Below are positions 35,161-48,425 of a DNA stretch of 64,000 nucleotides, one piece after another. A program made the position numbers and the translations under genes. Numbering within the stretch: the first letter of the stretch is position 1; each line of letters starts with the position of its first letter. Under the pieces are notes generated by a model. It did no database searches. It was not told the DNA's origin and worked only from the letters and a program-made list of their open reading frames with translations. The stretch is from Mactra quadrangularis (taxonomy: Eukaryota > Mollusca > Bivalvia > Venerida > Mactridae), in NCBI GenBank assembly GCA_025267735.1, contig CM046303.1:42731380-42795379 (forward strand), in the 5' to 3' direction.

Positions 35161-37655
35161 CATTAAACGATGTGGACTATCATTGTCATATAATTTATTC
35201 AATAACTTAACACGTAATGACACGTATAACTGCATGAAACACAACCATGTTTCGAAATAAGAAAGGTGTTGTTATTACTGTGATAATGAACGCTTTATTA
35301 TGCCATTTTTGTGACAGCATATAGAAAATTGTAATAGTGTTTGTCATTTTTACGTAAATGAGACAGGTCAAATAAACTTTATCGCTTTGTAAGATGATAT
35401 TAAGTTTCATGCGACATGCTTATTTATAAACATTATCTGGCTTTAGTCTAGTTAAGACATAACAATTTATTTTGAAAAGGATTACCTAGAAATAATGTTT
35501 CAATATCATGTTTTAATTTTGTTTGGTTTAATAAAATGTAATGGCATTTGAAAAAAACACGTTTTAAACATGTTTTGGATTAAATAAATATCAGCTGGTC
35601 ATTACAATATCAAATTATTGTAAATAAACGATGTTAAATGTACAAGGGTTGTTATAACGTATTATATATATGTGTTTAAACTAAACTTAGGTGTTAAAGG
35701 GATTAGTAGGTAAAATTTTCATTACCAATTTTCCTGGTTCTGCCATATATTTTTTATAATTGTGATTGAAACAGACAAACTGATATATTACTTGGCTTAT
35801 ATTTCTCAAAATATTTTCTCTTTATATTTGGGATGTTTCCTAACTAGACCCACGTGGGTCAGGTTAGCTAAAAATATATGAGTGTTAGTATATGCATTTA
35901 CTGATGAGAAGATGCTAGAGCTTGTTATTGTGCAACATTAGTATAATTCTATTAAAAAGATATACTAACCGCCTAAGAATGTTGAAAAAACAAGAAACGA
36001 CCAATGAAAATGTTTAATTTTAGCAAGAACTACATATACAAATCTATAAATAGCTTGGTGATTCCCTCAGTATCCTACTTTCGTTTTCAAAAATGTGTAT
36101 GCCACATGAATTAAATCGTTCAGTTGAATGTTATAAGTTACAAATGTTTTAGTAAGTGATGGCATACGTTCTTAATACTGTTTTAAAGACTAAACTTTGT
36201 TCTATACTTTTGGCACAGTCATTTGCCTGTACATCCCTTTAAGTACATGTAATTTTGTTTGTGTGAAAATTTTTGATGCATATAACTTTATTTAAAGGAA
36301 CAAACTTTTAAGGTAATTGTTATAATAGTCTTACTTAACAAATGTCCACATCAAGCCTGTGTGCAATAGGTACGAAGACTAGAGCATGTTCATGGTCAGT
36401 ATTCATTAATATGTCACTTATCTATCATGTTATATGGATGGCTTGGCATTATATAGTAGAAATGGTGTATATCAAGAGTTCGCTAAGGATTCCTGTTAGC
36501 TCAACAGGTAGATCAATGCCATTGCTTCAATGTGTTTGAAACATGTTCATTAAAAAAAAACATTTTGTCGAATTTATCATTCTTTTCAAATGTGTTTAAC
36601 GATGGTAAATCATAAATATATCTATTATGACCAAAGTTGATTATGTCATAATTATGTAACATCTAACTAAATAACATGATACAAGACAACAAGCAACGAA
36701 CAATTTAAAGATTAAAGTTTTTATTGCACATCTGGTTGAATTGATGAATACAAGATGTTTAACTACATGAACAAGACGGTCTAAGTAATGTAAATTAATT
36801 TAAGCATAATAGCATGCATATGGCACATTTCAAAAGGCGTATTGATGAAAAATGCTAATTGTACGTATTTTAATGGTAAGTCACTTTAAAAACTATTAAT
36901 TGTATAAAAGGAAAACACACAAACAAATCAAATGCGTTATAGGTCATCTGCACATTTTGACAAAACAAGTATTGAGTGACCGTTCATCTATATTCCTCCA
37001 TTTTATATCATTTGACCCTTACGGCATCTTTATCATTAGTGCTTTGTTAGATGTGTTCATTCAAAGTAACAATTTTGTTTGCTCATATAACTATTTACAG
37101 GGACGTTGTATGGATATGTAATTAGGAATATTGCTACGGAAACTTAATATTCAAATGAATAATGAACGCATTTAAATACATATTAAACGTGTACAATAAT
37201 CTAAAATCTGTTATTTTGTTGTTTTATTATCCATAAATCTATGTGTTCAAATGTAGTTTTAAAATAATTGGCGTGTAACTTCCATACTCGAAACGAACAT
37301 GTTAAAAACTTTTTACTATAACACATGCATAGCACTTCCTTTCAAGTTACAAGAATAAATAAATAAAGAACAAGATTTATTTGAATACAAGTTACGCTGA
37401 CTTCCTTTGCGTTCTTACAATTGTCCAAAGAAATATGTCATTTACTTTCACAACTATTTACTCTCAATAACCAATATTTGTATAGTGAACTTGTACATTC
37501 ACATAGTTTTAGACTAAAGCACAAATTCATGCAAGTTGTAAATGTTGAGTCTCGGTTATGTAATTCAATAATTGGATAGTCATTTTCAGTTATAAAGATA
37601 AATGAGTACAGTTCAAAACATGAAGTTTAAGAATGTTCTTCAAGTGTTGGATTTA
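35161..37655. other. Intergenic between channel pseudogene and copine copy 1
   Basis: No coding exon is supported. The exon 1 counterpart of the pseudogene should lie here but was not found. Only a short tRNA-like fragment (36491-36535) stands out. Confidence 0.55.
36491..36535 (+). pseudogene. tRNA-like A-box fragment
   Basis: 'CCTGTTAGCTCAACAGGTAG' resembles a tRNA 5' half; no B box or SINE body is seen after it. Confidence 0.3.
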
Positions 37656-40600
37656 TTAATGTATAAGTCCAGCTTGTTTCAAATATCTATATTGTTCTGG
37701 AATTTCCATTAAAGCATTCAAAGCAAAGGCTGCCTCGGGATTTTCAGCGTCTTTCATTACTTCATAAAAATTCACAAATTGAAAGTTATCGAATTTTCTT
37801 TCAATTAAACCATCATCGAATGTTTTCATTGATCCCCATGGACCGTCACCGACACCTACAACAATTATAGACAACGGGTAATAAGAGGCTTCTACGATAG
37901 CATCTTTAGTTGGTTTTTCTGATGACACTTGTCCATCAGCCACTATAACAAGTATATGGTACTGAAAATAGAACAAAATAGTAAAAAGTGATAGTAGCCT
38001 ACTTAATTATATTTATCTTTATTTATCGCTCAAGTAAACATACATGTATTTTTACAATACGCTTTGCACTTGTACTATTTCCACTAATCTACCTTTTTTA
38101 AAAACGACCGCGTCATTTTCCATTTTAACTGGCTGATTTTGCTGTATAAGTAGATTGAACATTCACATTATATTGGTCAATGTTGTCGATTGAAATTAAA
38201 CTGTACAAAATCATTTGTTAATACATAAACAAAACATGTTAGAGAAAATTACTTAGCAAACTAAATACAGAGAAAGGTCGAGTTGGATCATGTTTATATG
38301 TATCAACATATTGGATTTTCATTTACTTACTTCATTGGTTTGTTTCACAAGCTCTATAGCTTTGTAGATTAATGGAGCAAAATTTGTTGGACCACCAAGT
38401 TTGATTGTCGGTGTAACTTCATTATAGACATCTAGAACATCGCTGAAACCTTCACACGGAACCTGAAAATGGTAATCGTGTGTTGGGGTTTGTTTTGAAT
38501 ATTTGGGACAATATTGAAAAATTGTGCAAAATATCCATCGCCCTTCTGCATTATTTATGTACAGTATACATGGCTTTGTTTTTGCATTTCCTTATAACAG
38601 TATACACAGGAATGACAAATAAACAGTACAATATAGTTCTGCTATAAAGACCACCTTGGTCATTACAACAAAGTGCTTATTTCATGCAAAATGTTTCATT
38701 TCAGAAGAATTAAGAATTATATTTAAACCGGTCCGCTTTTAGGACTTTCGCTTTGGATGGTCAAAATAGTGCAACTTAAATGTATAAAATATTTACTTGT
38801 GATACTCTAACATTTGTTTGGTCATCAGTTACCCGGGTCGATAGCGCAGTTGGTAGCGCGCCGGGATTTGGATACTCGTGCCCGAGGGGGTGCGGGTTCG
38901 AATCCCACCCGAGGGGGTTATACCCTTCCATGAAAATTTGACCATAATGTCGATTTTCCTCCATTGGTTAGATAATATGGAGAAGTTTCCGGCCTTGTGG
39001 AAGGGTATGTGAGTACTGGTTATAGACAATGGTCCAGGAAAGCTAGGTTAGGTGCGCTGGACGCCGTGAAATGACCTAAATTGTGTTGATACGGCGTTAA
39101 CTCCAATAAATAAATATAAAATCTAATTAGTAAAATTCACCGTATGTATCAAAGAACAAGACAGTATATATAATTTCAAAGTTTATCTGGTATATAATAA
39201 TATGTTACACTTAAATATGTGCTAAGTATTGAAACATAATTCTATGGATTGATTGTACTAAAACAGTATCATTTGATCTAAGAAAACTAAAATCTTTACC
39301 CCTTGTCTGAGTTCGAATATGTCTTTGTCTTTAGTTTTAAAGTCACCAAACCCATACACAGGTATTATACCATCGTCATCCAGTGGTTCCAGAGTTTCTC
39401 CAAGTATACAAATAACCTGGAAAGTACCGACAATTGAATTAGTCAAACATCCATATGATGACGTGACCAACATTCAGAACGAATCATGAATGTCGATATC
39501 AATCATAATCATTATCAATAGGAAATTAAAACTTGATTTGTTAAAACTTCGACGATTTTATTTGCTGAAACTCATCGTACATCTTAGAACTATATATTAC
39601 AAAAATTTATAATATTCAAAATGACAGTTTTAGAACCCAAAATCATGGTATGTAGGTTATGCACAATACTTCGAATGTATTGCCCGAAATGGTGTTGGTT
39701 CAAGTTCCATCCAGTCTGGTTATACCGTTTTATGAAAGCTTGATAATAATGTCATTTTATAGCTATATTAATAAGGTATATCGAAAAGCTCTCGGTCTGG
39801 TGATTAAGTACGTTAGTACTGATTATAGACAAATGACAGGAAAAACTTGGTTAGGTGTGTTGACTGCTTCAAAATGTCATATCATGTGTTAACCTGCCGT
39901 TAATCCCAATCAAATAAAGATACACGAAAATATGGCTTCGGGCCACTCTGTAAAAGTCATGTCGTGCCTCTTAGAAGAACATAGGTGAACTTGTAAAACT
40001 GTTATTTTACAATCGTACGAATGAGTATATACATATCGAAGTAAATGAAACTTACTCTCTGATATGGATTAATAAAACTGTCAGATATAGCATGTAAACT
40101 TCTTCCTTCAAATGTCTTTTGTCCTTGACTTTTATTGCTCATTGTATAGTCAATACCTAAATAAAATGTAAAACGATCAGATATTGTCATAAACTAACTA
40201 CTTTAGATGACAGATGACATTGTGTCAATTGCAATGATTAGGGTATAATTGAAGTGAATAAATAATTATTAACGTTCTTGCTCTCCGGGGAAAACATCAT
40301 TGCATTCACGCTACAAGACTTACTCCATCTGTGTGATGAAAATATTAATCCCAACTAAACATTATGAAGAAATGTTGAAACGTTAAACACATGAACGAAT
40401 AGTTTAAAAATGTCGAAATTGAGTGCGTGCTTTAGATTTACTTTATCCAGACTGTGTGAAAATTAAATATATAATTTAACTGACCATTTTAAATTATCAA
40501 CAAGTTTTTGCCATTTTTTATAAATCACCTGCATGTTCGCCTACGAGTAAAAAAATTCACCCATAATACGATATATGAAAATACTTAATGTCATCGAACA

Positions 40601-43260
40601 CTTAACTTTAAAGCAGCATCAAGACCTTTAATGGCTGTCAGAAATATTGGACTGTCAACAAATTGTTTAGTCTGTAAGGAGCATGTCAATTATAGAATAA
40701 ATGCAGCTTTATTTACGCATTAGGTTTCTGTCGACAGATTTAATGTACAACGTTTGACAATTAACATGGAACATGTGTACTTCTGTTAGTGATGACTTAT
40801 GAATATCTAGATAACAACATATATTTGTTTAAGACTGATAAACAAGTTTCCTATATAAAACGGCTTGTTCTTATTATATCCGCGATGTATTTTAACTGAT
40901 AACTTTGCTAAGTAAGCAAACTTTCAAAATCACCTTATATGGTACCACTTCTAGGCTAGAAGCTGTGGTTACCCACGTACCAATTCCAAACTTTTAAGGC
41001 CAGACAAATATAAATGTTTAGATTAATATAATCGAATTTCACATCGTTGTCTGTTGTTGTTTTGCAAAAACAAAAGTATATATTAAATTGTATCTTTCAA
41101 ATACACTAATGTCATTTAATTTAACGCAAAACAAAATGCGCCGGTCGAGAGTCAATGGCACAACGGAACCTTTACATGATTATGCCACTTTTTACATATC
41201 GTCAGATAGATCATAAAGTGTATCTACCAACAAGAAAAAATTTTGAAGAAAATAATCATTTGGAAACTGATATCTTCAGATTGTTTCTAATTGGTGCCCT
41301 GATAGCAACATAAATTTAGAAAATTATGAAACTGTCATTGTAGTAAAAATTGTTTTTAAAGTTATATTTATTCTGTAATGAAAGTAATTACTGATACAAA
41401 TTGCGTGTTATTTAGTTCTTTGAAAAAAATCGTGTAATTGTATGAAATATAACTATTGTTTTTTTATCTTTTGGATAAAATTATTAAGTAATACACACTC
41501 GTATGTTAAGAAAATTTGTTTATCTTGTAATCCTTTTCAAGTACTAAAAGTTGGGTGTATTCAAGTTGCATCATGTTATACTGTTTAGGACACCAACTTT
41601 CAATATCAAATAAATATAAACAAATGTAAAATAAATGATAAAAATGTAAAATCAAGTCGAATCATGAACTGTGAATGTCCAAAATTATGAAATATATATA
41701 TTTTTATTTTTTTATAATTTATTTTTTGTACAACACCACTGAATATGTAATAAAGAAATAGACGTTTAATCAAATGAAAAAGTTTAAAGTTTAAGTTTTA
41801 AGTTTATTCATTTACTATTAAAGTAATTAATAAATAGTTCCCAAACTTTCGTTGTTCTAATGTAAGTTTTGATTTTATGACATTATGCATTGACTTTGCA
41901 TTTATTAATTTTGTGTTCGTGATGTCTCGAGTGGTCGTTAGAAGTTAAACATGATAAAGTGATTATCATATATCAATAAGAGATTAGAAAGTGTTTTTTC
42001 CTGGAAAGACACTATCATAGTTTAAATAATATAATTAAAATCGTGTAGATTAGCCAAGTTTATGTTTGACATATGCGATAATAACTGACATTTTTACTTC
42101 TATATCGAGATAACATGTAAACATTTATCAACTAGTAAATCTAGTTGCTCAAAACGATGGCAAAGCCTAGGTAGAAGCTTATTAAACTTATTTCGTTTAA
42201 TATGTTTAGATAGTATTTTACCTGTACCTTTTAAGTTAAACATTGTTTTAACATTATGTATATACCTCGACAAAGAAACACTCAGTAAGTTAAAAATACA
42301 TAACCCGTATAAAATGTAAAACCTGTGTTTAGACGGGTAGTTTAAGTTAACATATATATTTCGTATATTATCACCACTTGACACTTTTTAATCATACAGT
42401 ATTTGATACCCCTACATGTATAATGAAAACGACAGTTAAAATTATAAGAGAAATACAACAATCTTATAGATAACCAGAACATTACTCCATGGAGTTTGAT
42501 CATGAAATATGTTACGGTTATTCTCCAGCCAACCTCTATATTAAGTAAGGCAGTTGTCAGCAATTGGCGAGGATATGTGCTTAATTTGAGTACTTAATTA
42601 AAAATTTCTAGGCATATGTGGGGACGGTGTCTATGACGACTTGCCGCCTCGATATGACCAAAATGCTGAAAGTGTCGTGAAGACCCATACTATTTATTAC
42701 ATTAAATTGTATAATTCTATGAAAGTTACTTACACATTATTTAAAACTTATGTCAAAATGTATAAACTTTTATTGGTTAAAAATCTTATCAATACAAGGT
42801 GGGGAAATTATATTTAAAATTTTAGCCAAACCGTAACATAATGATAATATAATAATATTTAATTGGCAAAGTGTACACATAGCAAAATTACAATGAACAC
42901 ATGTATCTCAGACAGAATGTGGTAGTTTACTATGACAAGCACACCAACACCAGGGATAGCACAAAAAGGTAGGCTCTTATTTCCATTGTGGTCCCTAATA
43001 GGCCTTCGAGTATACGTTGTAACCATAAACAGTAGTTGCCCTAAAAAATATTATTACCAAAACGACTTACCAAATATAAGACTACATGTTTCCAAACCCT
43101 GTTTCATAAGACTTTCACGTACTTCTTCCAGCGATGAAAAACTATCACTAATAGCATCGTCGTGCATTTCCTCCGGTGTTAGCATGTCGGATGAATTTTC
43201 AGAATTATCATGTCGTCTCCCATCAACACTGTCATACACGTAATCCTCCAAAGTACTCAT
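37656..43260 (-). CDS. Copine/RGLG-like VWA-domain protein, tandem copy 1
   Basis: Coding exons in gene order: 43071-43260, 40056-40156, 39300-39416, 38331-38462, 37656-37961, all GT-AG, total 281 aa. The protein is essentially one copine-type VWA domain after a 50-residue acidic leader. MIDAS metal site: D66-x-T68-x-S70, T162 in 'GGPTNF', and D189 in 'ADG'. '[14 protein letters not shown]', 'GRSLHAIS', '[15 protein letters not shown]' and 'FDNFQFVNF' resemble plant RGLG ubiquitin ligases more than classical copines. There are no C2 domains before it and no RING finger after it; it stops at QAGLIH. The start chosen is the ATG conserved with copy 2; an in-frame ATG seven codons upstream (43281) has no counterpart there. 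The likely role is a cytosolic metal-dependent protein-binding module; its partner is unknown. Confidence 0.93.
38830..39121 (+). mobile_element. SINE family A, full length and well preserved
   Basis: The tRNA-like head has both boxes intact (ATAGCGCAGTTGG and GGGTTCGAATCCC); the full body and the tail 'GGTGCGCTGGACGCCG' and 'GGCGTTAACTCCAATAAATA' are present. It is the best copy in the window and probably one of the youngest. It lies in intron 3 of copine copy 1, antisense to the gene. Confidence 0.88.
39668..39918 (+). mobile_element. SINE family A, old and diverged
   Basis: It is recognisable by 'ATTAATAAGGTATATCG', 'GTACTGATTATAGACAAATG', 'TTGGTTAGGTGTGTTG' and 'CCGTTAATCCCAATCAAATA'. 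The tRNA head is badly eroded. It lies in intron 2 of copine copy 1, between exons 2 and 3. Confidence 0.65.
40570..40830 (-). repeat. Copine intron-1 segment, copy 1
   Basis: Non-coding stretch in intron 1 of copine copy 1 that includes 'GGACTGTCAACAAATTGTTT' and 'AGCATGTCAATTATAGAATA'. It is shared with the other two tandem genes and the orphan copy at 28.8 kb. Confidence 0.6.
42547..42590 (+). mobile_element. SINE family B, body fragment
   Basis: 'AAGGCAGTTGTCAGCAATTG' followed by 'ATATGTGCTTA' matches the body of the full family B copy at 59.2 kb. The head and tail are missing or decayed. It is in intron 1 of copine copy 1. Confidence 0.5.
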
Positions 43261-43739
43261 TGTTAAATCCAACAATATCAAGATTATTATGAAATCTCGT
43301 CCAAATATGGTTTGATAAAGTTGACAAAGATTAGGCGGAAGTTAATGTGGGGAATTCAAAATATTCACGCTATAGTAATTTGATATCCTGTTTACGGTAT
43401 TTGATTGTATCCGACGTCACTCATGCGGTTAAATGTTACAAATTTTATTTGTTTTGGTATAATTATGTGTATCAATTTCGAAAATTAAAATTATTTTTTT
43501 AAAGTCCGAGTAAGAAAACTGTGTATAAATTGAAAGGTTGATAACATTCATCCCATGACCCTTGAAAGTTAAATAAATGTATAGGTATAAATGGACTGTT
43601 TTAAGTAAGGTCAACTTAAAGATACTGATAATGTTGGGTATTCAGTAAATACATAGCCTATATTTAATTCGAATATACAGTATCATGTCATTGCTTATTT
43701 CTATCTCACAATACACAAGAGATTAATCAGGTGCGAATG

Positions 43740-43940
43740 TCCGGTATTCTGAGGTTATTGATAGAGCAAAATATACTAATTGGGTTGTGGATAAGGTTCG
43801 GTTTTTGGAATTCTGAGGTTCCGGATTAGAGGGGTTTTGACTAGTTTAATAAAGAACAAGTAAATTCGTGACCACAAGAATGTTTCGGTATTGTAAGGAT
43901 TCCGGTTTTCTGAGGGTTCGGTTTTCTGAGGTTCCATTGT
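43740..43940. repeat. Degenerate 'GGTTCCGGTTTTCTGAG' tandem repeat
   Basis: Several imperfect copies of 'GGTTCGGTTTTCTGAGG' and 'GGAATTCTGAGGTTCC' in direct orientation, upstream of copine copy 1. Confidence 0.55.
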
Positions 43941-44048
43941 ACAAAACGTATTTAATACTTGTACACTACACTCTATGTTGTATGCTCAATGACGCAAAAC
44001 ATATTTTATACATGACACTATTTAACGTCGTGTCAACATTTCTTTTTT

Positions 44049-44266
44049 AATTTACGGCGTCCAGCGCACCTAACCTAGTTTTCATGGACCCTTTTCTATA
44101 AACATTACTCACCTACCCTTCAACAAGGCCGGAAACATCTCGATATATCTTATTGATGGAGGAAAATTGACAGTATTGGCAAATTTCATGGAAGAGTATA
44201 ACCTGTTACCCCTTTAGTACACTTGATTTAAATCCCGGCGCGTTACATACTGCGCTACAGACCCAG
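44049..44266 (-). mobile_element. SINE family A, minus strand, partly decayed
   Basis: Reverse-complement copy: the tail 'ACGGCGTCCAGCGCACC' comes first on the plus strand, then the body ('CTTATTGATGGAGGAAAATT'), then the tRNA-like head ending at a ruined A box ('TACTGCGCTACAGACCC'). It lies upstream of copine copy 1. Confidence 0.75.
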
Positions 44267-44269
44267 ATT

Positions 44270-46870
44270 ACATACATTACAATCTTCAGTAAATAGGCTA
44301 ACAAACATGTAAGAAAATTTAAAATATCACAGGTTGATTTGCGCAAATTATGTTTATATATTTTTTTTTATTTTAGGCAATAATATGTATTTAGTCGTCA
44401 GCGTTCGATACGGGACACTAAGTAAGTGCATATATACCGCAAAACCTGTATAAACCAAAGCTGCACTGGGCATTACTAAATACAGTTGCCATTATTCTTG
44501 GAGATTTTTACGATACAGTACAACCTCTCTTTAACAGCACACACTGGGAAATATTAATTTATGTTGCTGTTTAGAGGTTGTTGCTCTGCAGAGGTTAAAT
44601 TCTATTTGTTCTCTTCCTAAGGGAAATATCAAAAGCTGTTGTTATGCAGAGGATTTGTTCTGTATATGGCTGCTCTGCATAGGTTATACTGTACACTGTA
44701 GTCTTTTCTTTGAATATGTTGCGTTCCCATTAAGTCAGGCGCAATGAAGAAATCAAACTAAATGCCATCATCGCTTTAAACGGTTATAGAAGTTTAAATT
44801 TACGCACTTTATATTGCGTTATCATGCACTAATAAAATCTATATTTAGTCATCTACAACAGATTAGTTACATAATTATATCTTTGTGATCTTACATATAC
44901 GTATGATTTCGTCATCCAATGTATTTTAACTAACTTGATCACACTTAAGCTAGTATCGTTTGTAAGAAACATTACGTACTTTTCCAAACACTAGCATTAA
45001 CATTTAAAGGAACATATAAACGTACATAAATAAAACTATTATTGATGTAGTCTACTGATACAATGTAATTAATTCATAATGAGCTTCTATTTAAGCAGAA
45101 ATAATTACTCGATTTTATTCTTTCAAAACGTATATAATAATGATACAGCACTGACATTAACAATGAGTGAACAAAATATAGGGCAAAGTTTTGCACCTGG
45201 CTGATCATTCCATAAACAGAATGAAATATATACTAAAACAAATACTTGATATTTCATTTTAATATATCTGACGAATTAGGCATCTTTTATATATCAACGG
45301 CTTTGGGTATGTCTGGGATAACCAAGGAGTTGAAAATGAGCATTTGTTTTTAAATACTTTACTCAACGTCTTAAAGATAAGTTTCTCCAAGAATGGTATA
45401 GTAAACTTGAATCTTCGTCTGCTCTTCATTTGTATAAACAAATAAAACCATCATTTGATAAAGAAACATATAATGACATGCTTGCAATTCCTAACATGAT
45501 ATAATGACAACGCTCAATCTGTTTCCATCTCCTTTATTACGTAACTATCATATCAATTTATTTCTTTGAAAGTCAATAGTTCGGTGGCTCAGACGACATT
45601 ATCAAGTGATCGAAATAACATTTAAGTTGGTTCGGATTCAGATCTGTTTTGGTTAGTTTAAACATTATTTATTGAAGTAAATACAAACATTTATACATAC
45701 ATGTATATATACAGTAATAGTAGAATGTTACAATAGCGAGGATTGAAAAGATAGCTTAATAATCTATTTTTTTTTATCGCTCCCCTTAAATCACAAAAAC
45801 AAACCAAAATATATCAAAATACATACAAAACAGGTTACATATTTTGATATAATAGCTAGTATGTGAAAGCAGTCGAGGTTAAAGGCATAAAAGAAGACAG
45901 GCAAAGGTAAAAGAGATAAAGGCAGAAAGGAATAGTGTGAGATATTTAGGAAGTCAAAGCTACATTAAAAAGATCAACCCTTTGAAAACTATAGGCAGCT
46001 TTGAATTATTATGAATGGCCATATGTTTGAATAAATCTTCTTGTATTTTTTATGAAATTGAGAATACTATTGATATAGTTATATAATCATCTTGAGGTCA
46101 AATGTCTCGTCGCCAAATAGAAGTTTTTGTACAAATACTGTCGTGTTAAATTGCTGTAAATTTTTATAAAGGACTCGTCGTTGTTGTTCCTACAGAGGAC
46201 ATTCTAGGAGATATTTCGTTTTTATTTGTTTGGGTCGTCAGACCAAACAAATAATGGTAGCGAAATTTCAGACCCGAATGCTGTTAATTGCAAATGCCGA
46301 AAGTAGTCCGCTTTCTTGAAGCGGTTACTTCCCTTTACATGGACACTAACGCCGAAAAATTCAGGGGAGATCACTGCATGAAGATTGTCAAAAGTACTGG
46401 TCCCCTGCAAACCATAATAGGACAGGGAACCAGATTAATTGTCAAATAAAGGCGCATTAATTTTCAAACCTGCTCAGGGAAGAAAATAAAGTTCCCGATT
46501 GCTCGAAGATTTCTAATATTGTGCAATTCTGTAACATTTCCGCAAATTACTGGTAATATAATTAAATAATTTTGATAAAACTCACGTCAATTTTGAACTC
46601 TTCAATTAAAAGGCGTTCGTCTATGGGTTAGTTTATATAACAAATTCAATTTGTCGCGTGATCAAACTACGCTGAAGAGTCAATAGAACAACACACGGAG
46701 AAGAAAGACTGGTTGTAAATAAAATTTCATGCAATATTTATTATGCATTATCGTTTGTTGGTATTATTTATAAACAAGAAATATATGTAAAGTTGATTTC
46801 ACGCAACAAACCAGTTTGTGACAGTGATAATATTACTTATTTAAACTAAAAAAAAACATGTTGACCATAT
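44270..46870. other. Intergenic between copine copies 1 and 2
   Basis: No supported gene. 44520-44700 has repeated 'GCTCTGCA(G/T)AGGTT' phrases of a worn repeat. The open frame 46222-46410 (-) overlaps a hairpin and matches nothing I know. Confidence 0.5.
46222..46254. repeat. Perfect 12-bp hairpin
   Basis: TTATTTGTTTGG (46222-46233) and CCAAACAAATAA (46243-46254) pair around a 9-base loop. It may be the centre of a small foldback element; no T-run for a terminator role is expected here. Confidence 0.6.
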
Positions 46871-46874
46871 TATT

Positions 46875-47036
46875 TAAGGAATGAATGTATAGAAACTGAC
46901 TTTCATCGAAAAATAAACGTCACTTTTGGTGATAGCTAATTTGCATAAAGGCCGAAGGCCTTTATGCTGAAATTAGCTATCACCAAAATGACGTTTATTT
47001 TTCGATGAAAGTCAGTTTCTATTCATTCATTCCTTA
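46875..47036. mobile_element. 162-bp near-perfect palindromic foldback element
   Basis: The arms pair over about 78 bp from TAAGGAATGAATG at the outer ends to AAAGGCC/GGCCTTT at the centre, leaving only GAA as loop. Only a few mismatches are visible, so it is young or kept by correction. It lies between copine copies 1 and 2. Confidence 0.85.
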
Positions 47037-47149
47037 TAATTACAACCATTTTTTGCGAAATTTGCGTTAGAAAAAAGACCTATTTTTTAATGCGTAGAAC
47101 CGAATTACGCAATAATGCGTAATAGTGCGCATTTATTTCCTTCAGTTAA

Positions 47150-48425
47150 CAGGTTTTTAATGCCAACCGTCGGCCATTTTTCTCTTCGATTCGATACAGT
47201 TTTTCAGTGTTTTAGGACATAACGGAGCAAAATAATACATAGATATTAACGTTCATGGATTTTATTTTAAATGAAAGAACACACCAGAGGCTGTACGCTA
47301 TTGCGAAACTCTTAAAAACAATAATTGAACAAGTTTATAGTTTTTACGTTGAACACGTGTGTTCAGGTCATCATGACATGGGACAAGTTGTAACCTGGAT
47401 TAGATGTAGGTCAACTCGTTGAGTCATTTCTGTAATTTCATCAAAATGAGAAAGTTTATTACTGAAATTTGGATCACTTGATGATAACTTAAGCAGTTAG
47501 TCCGAGTCAGGAAATTTACATGTCAAGACATTGGATGGAATGACTAGCTATTTCTGTACTGAGTAAGTGAATGTTTATTATTTACTGAGATTATATTAAA
47601 ACATGGTTTTATGGTTTTTATGTTCCCATTTACATTTTAAAACTATCTGTACTTAGGATAGATTCAAATGCTGATCATTTTAATCTGGAAGCATTTTCAT
47701 TCCGGTCTGATAAAAACCGTTATAATTATTGACCTTGTTCACTACTCAATGTAGAATGTACATGCAAGGATTTGCATGGAGTATAGAATTCACCTGCACT
47801 TCGGATGCTAAATAATAATGACCAGATACACATATTATCCAACGTACATATCATTGTGTTATGAATTATTTACAAAATAGATCTTTTTTTTAAATATTTA
47901 TTTGACTTGTTGAAAGCCAACTTGAGTGATTTTGAAATGTATACTGTGACATTCTTTTAAGTTGACCAGCCCAAATACTTATTACTTACTTTATTGTTGA
48001 CCAATTTAAAATGTGTCGAACTCACAGTATTGAATGATTTATCTATCCTCATTTATTTGTTGTTGTTTTTTATTTTCAGACAAGAAAGTGAAATTAGATG
48101 TCTCTGAAACCAAAGGATTTAGATCTATATAAATGAATACCAGTCCATTATGGCATGCACCTCAGATGGGAAATGATATAAAAATCATTTGAAAAAGAAG
48201 ACTTATTCGCTAGAAATATAAATAAACTTTTAATGGATTAATTGCTGTGTAGGAAGCTTTAGTTAAAACTAAAGATTTGTTTTTAATTCTGCATCCAGCA
48301 TATCATTAACTTCCTGGAACATTACATCTTATGAAATATTGATAAAGAACGATATTAATGCACAAAATGTATTGTACATTATAACTCATTTTCATTTCTT
48401 TTCAATAAAAGTTTATCACACCATT
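47150..48425 (+). ncRNA. Possible two-exon non-coding transcript (weak)
   Basis: A good donor (GA/GTAAGT at 47563), a good acceptor with pyrimidine run (TTTTTTATTTTCAG ending 48079) and an AATAAA at about 48402 are spaced like a small spliced gene on the plus strand. No open frame longer than about a dozen codons runs across the join, so if transcribed it would be non-coding. Such signals also arise by chance in AT-rich DNA. Confidence 0.15.

Noticed and set aside
38830..38905. Functional tRNA gene
   Set aside because: Both pol III boxes are good, but the sequence continues into the SINE body and the acceptor stem does not close.
42932..43243. 103-codon plus-strand open frame
   Set aside because: It is the antisense shadow of exon 1 of copine copy 1.
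43258..43281. Upstream ATG as the start of copine copy 1
   Set aside because: The seven extra codons are not conserved in copy 2, whose own upstream ATG gives five unrelated residues.
46222..46410. 62-codon minus-strand open frame near a hairpin
   Set aside because: It has a protein-like composition but no relatives I recognise and no splice or start context; it begins in a palindrome.
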